Shown: one piece after another, positions 61,122 to 64,000 of the stretch | Position numbering within the stretch: the stretch's first letter is position 1 | Layout of the letters: every line of letters starts with the position of its first letter | From: Streptomyces sp. NBC_00376 | GTDB taxonomy: Bacteria; Actinomycetota; Actinomycetes; Streptomycetales; Streptomycetaceae | Direction of reading: 5' to 3' | Length of the DNA: 64,000 nt | Assembly (NCBI RefSeq): GCF_036077095.1 | Contig: NZ_CP107960.1 | Location: forward strand, 8,308,001 to 8,372,000 | The notes under the pieces: model-generated | Told to the model about the DNA's origin: nothing | Seen by the model: the letters and a program-made list of their open reading frames with translations, nothing else | The model's database searches: none | Translations under genes and position numbers: made by a program

Positions 61122-62153
61122 ATGTTGCAGGCACTGGGACTGGGCTCAGCCGAAGAGGCTGTCTACACCGCTCTGCTGCCCCGTTCGTCCGCCTCGGCCC
61201 AGGAACTCGTCCGGCAGACCGGACTGGAGCGGGCCGAGATCGCCCGAGTCCTGCTCGATCTGGCGGCACGTGGCCTGGTCGCGGTGGTGTCGGAGGCGGG
61301 CGGTGAGGTGTCTGCCCCGGCCGGCCAAGGAGCCGACGGCGGACCCGCCGCCCGGTACCGGCTCACGCCGCCTTCCGTGGCCCTCGCCCCGCTTCTCGTC
61401 GAGCAGCGCAACGCGTTGCAGCGGGCCGAGAACGCGTTCTCGGTGCTGACCGAGCAGTACCGGAGCACCGCCGCACACCCTGCGGGCAGTGTCGTGGAGG
61501 TGGTCGTCGGCGTGGAGCAGGTGGCCCACCGGTTCCACCAGCTGGAGCTCGGCGCGCAGCGGGAGCTGCTCGTGTTCCTCGTCGGCGCGCCGATGGCGGT
61601 GCCGCGCGAGGACACCGACATGGCGGAGAGTTCCGCGCTCGACCGCGGGGTCGAATTCCGGGTCGTGGCCGCGAAGGACTACCTCGACGGACACGAGGTG
61701 GCAGCGGACATGCGGGCGGCCATCACCGCGGGGCTGGAACTCCGCCTCGTCGACGACCTGCCGCTGAAGATGGTCGTGTCGGACCGGGAGCGCGCCATGG
61801 TGCCGCTGGAGATGGCCGGTCCTTGCGGCGAGCCGAGCGCCATCGTGGTGCACCGCAGCGGTCTGCTCACCGCCCTTGTGCACCTGTTCGAGAAGGAATG
61901 GGACCGGGCCCGGCCGCTGTACCCCACTGCCTCGGGCGTACGGGCGCAGACGGCAGAGGAGCAATGGCCGACCGAGGGCGAACTCGAAGTCCTGTCCTTG
62001 CTGCTGGCGGGGATCTCCGACCGGCGCGCGGCTTCGCAGCTAGGTGTCTCCATCCGGACCGTGGAGCGGCGGACGCGCCGTCTGATGGACCTTGCGGGAG
62101 CCGATTCCCGCCTGCAGCTCGGCTGGCACGCTGCCCGCGCGGGCTGGCTGTGA
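61122..62153 (+). CDS. TrmB-type HTH regulator with C-terminal LuxR domain
   Basis: 343 residues from ATG 61122, with GGGGGG about 6 bases ahead. The N-terminus is a TrmB-like winged helix (LGLGSAEEAVYTALLPRSSA, SAQELVRQTGLERAEIARVL). A middle PLD-like/sensor region follows (LLVFLVGAPMAVPREDTDMA, VEFRVVAAKDYLDGHEVAAD). The C-terminus is a LuxR-type HTH (PTEGELEVLSLLLAGISDRR, AASQLGVSIRTVERRTRRLM). Two DNA-binding domains in one chain is characteristic of a Streptomyces-specific regulator group usually found just upstream of a secreted subtilisin, exactly the arrangement here (138 bases apart, same strand). Confidence 0.87.
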   Translation: MLQALGLGSAEEAVYTALLPRSSASAQELVRQTGLERAEIARVLLDLAARGLVAVVSEAGGEVSAPAGQGADGGPAARYRLTPPSVALAPLLVEQRNALQRAENAFSVLTEQYRSTAAHPAGSVVEVVVGVEQVAHRFHQLELGAQRELLVFLVGAPMAVPREDTDMAESSALDRGVEFRVVAAKDYLDGHEVAADMRAAITAGLELRLVDDLPLKMVVSDRERAMVPLEMAGPCGEPSAIVVHRSGLLTALVHLFEKEWDRARPLYPTASGVRAQTAEEQWPTEGELEVLSLLLAGISDRRAASQLGVSIRTVERRTRRLMDLAGADSRLQLGWHAARAGWL

Positions 62154-62290
62154 CCGGCTCTCCCTCGTGACCGTCTGGCGGAAACCCGACATGCGGGGAA
62201 CCCGTCACGCGCAGGCATCCCTATGTCATCTGCATGTCTGCCAGGCTGCAGCCGCACCACGGCATTTCATTGCACCAAGTAGGGAGATTC

Positions 62291-64000
62291 ATGCGCCCCA
62301 TCACACGTATAGCCATGGGAGCGGCGTCCGCCGCGGCCCTGGCCTTCACGGCAGTCACGCCGTCCGGGGCGGCGGATGCACCGCATGACGCCGCCCCGGG
62401 TTCGGGGAAGAGATCCGTCGTCGGCAGCGAGACCGCGCAGGACCGCGGCAAGCAGACGGCGGTCACGCTCGTCACCGGAGACAAGGTCCTCGTGACCACG
62501 GACAAGTCGGGCCGCAGCTCCGCGGCGGTGCTGCCGCGCGAGGACGGCACGCAGTCGATGTTCCAGACCTACCAGTCGGGCAAGGACCTCTACGTCTACC
62601 CCGAGGGCGCCTCCCAGGCGGTCGCCGAGGGCAGGGTCGATGAGCAGCTGTTCAACGTCACCGGGCTCATCCGCCAGGGATATGACGACGCGCACACCGA
62701 CTCGCTCCCGCTGATCGCCACCTACGGCAACAGCGTGAACGTCGCCAAGAACGCGCCGGAGGCACCTCGCGGCTCCGAACGGAGCCTGTCGCTTCCCGCC
62801 GTGGGCGGCGTCGCGCTCAAGGCGGACAAGGACACCGCCGCCACGTTCTGGCGGGACGTCACCGACTCCCGCTCGCGTTCCGCCTCCGCGTTGAAGAAGC
62901 TGTGGCTGGACGGCAAGGTCGAGGCCACGCTGGACCGGTCCACCAAGCAGGTCCACGCGCCGGAGGCCTGGGCGGCCGGCTACGACGGCAAGAACACCAA
63001 GGTCGCCGTGCTGGACACGGGCGTGGACGCCGAGCACCCGGACCTCGTGGACCGGGTCGCCACCTCCAAGAACTTCACGGACTCCAAGACCACCGACGAC
63101 CATGTCGGGCACGGCACCCACACCGCTTCCACGGTCGGCGGGTCCGGAGCCGCCAGCGAAGGCCGCAAGAAGGGCGTGGCCCCAGGCGCCTCCCTGCTCA
63201 TCGGCAAGGTGCTCAACGACGGTGGCTACGGCCTGGACTCCTGGGTCATCGCCGGCATGCAGTGGGCCGTCGACCAGCAGGCCGACGTCGTCTCCATGAG
63301 CCTTGGCAGCCCGGCGATCGGGGACTGCGCCGACCCGGTGGCCCAGGCCGCGGAGCAGCTCGCGCAGAACACGCACACCCTGTTCGTCGTCGCCGCGGGC
63401 AACGCCGGCCCGGGCACCGAGACCGTCTCCTCGCCCGGGTGCGTGCCCAGTGTGCTGACCGTCGGCGCCGTGGACCGGGACGACAGCACCGCGCAGTTCT
63501 CCAGCCGCGGCCCCGTCGCCGTCACGCACACCCTCAAGCCCGAGATCGCCGCGCCCGGCGTCGACATCTCGGCGGCGAGCGCGGGCGGCCGCGGCGTCTA
63601 CGCCTACCGGTCGATGTCCGGCACCTCGATGGCGACCCCGCACGTTGCGGGTGCCGCGGCCGTCGTCCGCCAGGCCCACCCGGACTGGACCGCTCAGCAG
63701 ATCAAGGCCGCGCTCGTCTCCTCGGCCCGCACCGGCGGGAAGGTGGCGGGCGCCGACCAGACCGGCGCCGGCGTCCTCGACGTGTTCGCCGCGGTGAACC
63801 AGAAGGTGGTCTCCGCGCCCGCCGTCCAGGCCGGCAACTACAACTGGCCGCAGGACGCGTCGGACCGCACATCCGTGAAGGTGCCCTTCACCAACACCAG
63901 CGGCAACGACCTGACCCTGAACCTGAGGGTCAGCGGCGTACACGGCAACGACGGCAGCGATGTCCACTCCGACATCGTCAAGCTGGGGCAGCGCAAGGTG
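62291..64000 (+). CDS. Secreted S8 (subtilisin-like) protease, 3' end beyond window
   Basis: About 570 residues visible, no stop reached. A signal peptide (MRPITRIAMGAASAAALAFT then AVTPSGAADAP) is followed by a propeptide region. The peptidase domain has the triad in place: Asp in VAVLDTGVDAEHPDL (near 241), His in DDHVGHGTHTASTVGG (near 273), Ser in SMSGTSMATPHVAGAA (near 444), and the oxyanion Asn in VAAGNAGPG (near 369). AGGGAG lies just before the ATG. It is a large extracellular protease. It sits downstream of the TrmB/LuxR regulator, which probably controls it. Confidence 0.92.
   Translation, partial: MRPITRIAMGAASAAALAFTAVTPSGAADAPHDAAPGSGKRSVVGSETAQDRGKQTAVTLVTGDKVLVTTDKSGRSSAAVLPREDGTQSMFQTYQSGKDLYVYPEGASQAVAEGRVDEQLFNVTGLIRQGYDDAHTDSLPLIATYGNSVNVAKNAPEAPRGSERSLSLPAVGGVALKADKDTAATFWRDVTDSRSRSASALKKLWLDGKVEATLDRSTKQVHAPEAWAAGYDGKNTKVAVLDTGVDAEHPDLVDRVATSKNFTDSKTTDDHVGHGTHTASTVGGSGAASEGRKKGVAPGASLLIGKVLNDGGYGLDSWVIAGMQWAVDQQADVVSMSLGSPAIGDCADPVAQAAEQLAQNTHTLFVVAAGNAGPGTETVSSPGCVPSVLTVGAVDRDDSTAQFSSRGPVAVTHTLKPEIAAPGVDISAASAGGRGVYAYRSMSGTSMATPHVAGAAAVVRQAHPDWTAQQIKAALVSSARTGGKVAGADQTGAGVLDVFAAVNQKVVSAPAVQAGNYNWPQDASDRTSVKVPFTNTSGNDLTLNLRVSGVHGNDGSDVHSDIVKLGQRKV

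Overview
The window is very GC-rich, uses many GTG starts with strong AGGAGG-type ribosome sites, and encodes families typical of Streptomyces: DUF4419, DUF5959, DUF4303 and SUKH-type proteins, a LuxR-type regulator beside a secreted S8 protease, a SpoIIE phosphatase, and a large modular PKS. I read it as a stretch of a Streptomyces (or close relative) chromosome, probably an accessory arm region. Evidence for that is low synteny logic between neighbours, IS fragments, several broken genes, and much stand-alone regulation. No rRNA, CRISPR array, intact IS or replication origin was seen.

Layout. 1-5.6 kb: a DUF4419 protein cut by the window edge, an SDR/MarR divergent pair sharing a perfect palindromic operator, a frameshifted hypothetical gene, an acetyltransferase, and a secreted protein. 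5.7-8.8 kb: a frameshifted SGNH hydrolase, a DHFR-like reductase, and a secreted lipase-like hydrolase. 9-15.5 kb: an S1-domain protein, an HTH regulator coupled to an MFS exporter, a phosphotransferase, a frameshifted NTF2-like gene divergent from an HxlR regulator, and a methyltransferase. 15.9-23.2 kb: a nitronate monooxygenase, a methyltransferase, a DUF4303/HEAT pair, an ABC-2 permease without a visible ATPase, a kinase/response-regulator pair, and DoxX. A tRNA-like element with an extended acceptor stem lies at 23.3 kb. It is followed by two coupled SseB-DUF1266 paralogues and a soluble Ser/Thr kinase with a helical repeat tail (23.5-27.7 kb).

27.9-36.3 kb is one functional unit for carbohydrate use: a secreted BNR-type propeller protein, an ABC sugar importer (lipoprotein and two permeases), a large FAD-dependent oxidoreductase, and an IclR regulator. 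A 17-bp partly palindromic motif recurs in front of all four transcription units, so the IclR protein probably controls the whole locus and itself. The substrate is not identifiable from sequence, and no classical glycoside hydrolase lies in the cluster.

36.8-45.3 kb is a single 2,825-residue polyketide synthase with the order acyl-ligase/ACP/KS/AT/DH/KR/ACP/TE. It looks complete on its own: it activates a carboxylic acid, extends with malonyl units, reduces, dehydrates and releases. No tailoring, transport or regulatory gene is adjacent.

45.5-64 kb is patchier: an SGNH hydrolase, a TetR regulator with a clear operator, IS630 and IS701 scraps, a decayed acetyltransferase, a ComB-like phosphatase, an unknown gene flanked by 54-bp direct repeats, VOC and LmbE-type proteins, a dead SUKH immunity-type gene, an FG-GAP lipoprotein, an endonuclease/phosphatase-family membrane protein, a SpoIIE phosphatase, and a TrmB/LuxR regulator followed by a subtilisin-like protease that runs off the right edge.

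At least five genes carry single-base indels, several in short homopolymer runs. Either this strain is losing accessory genes or the sequence has consensus errors. Raw reads would decide.
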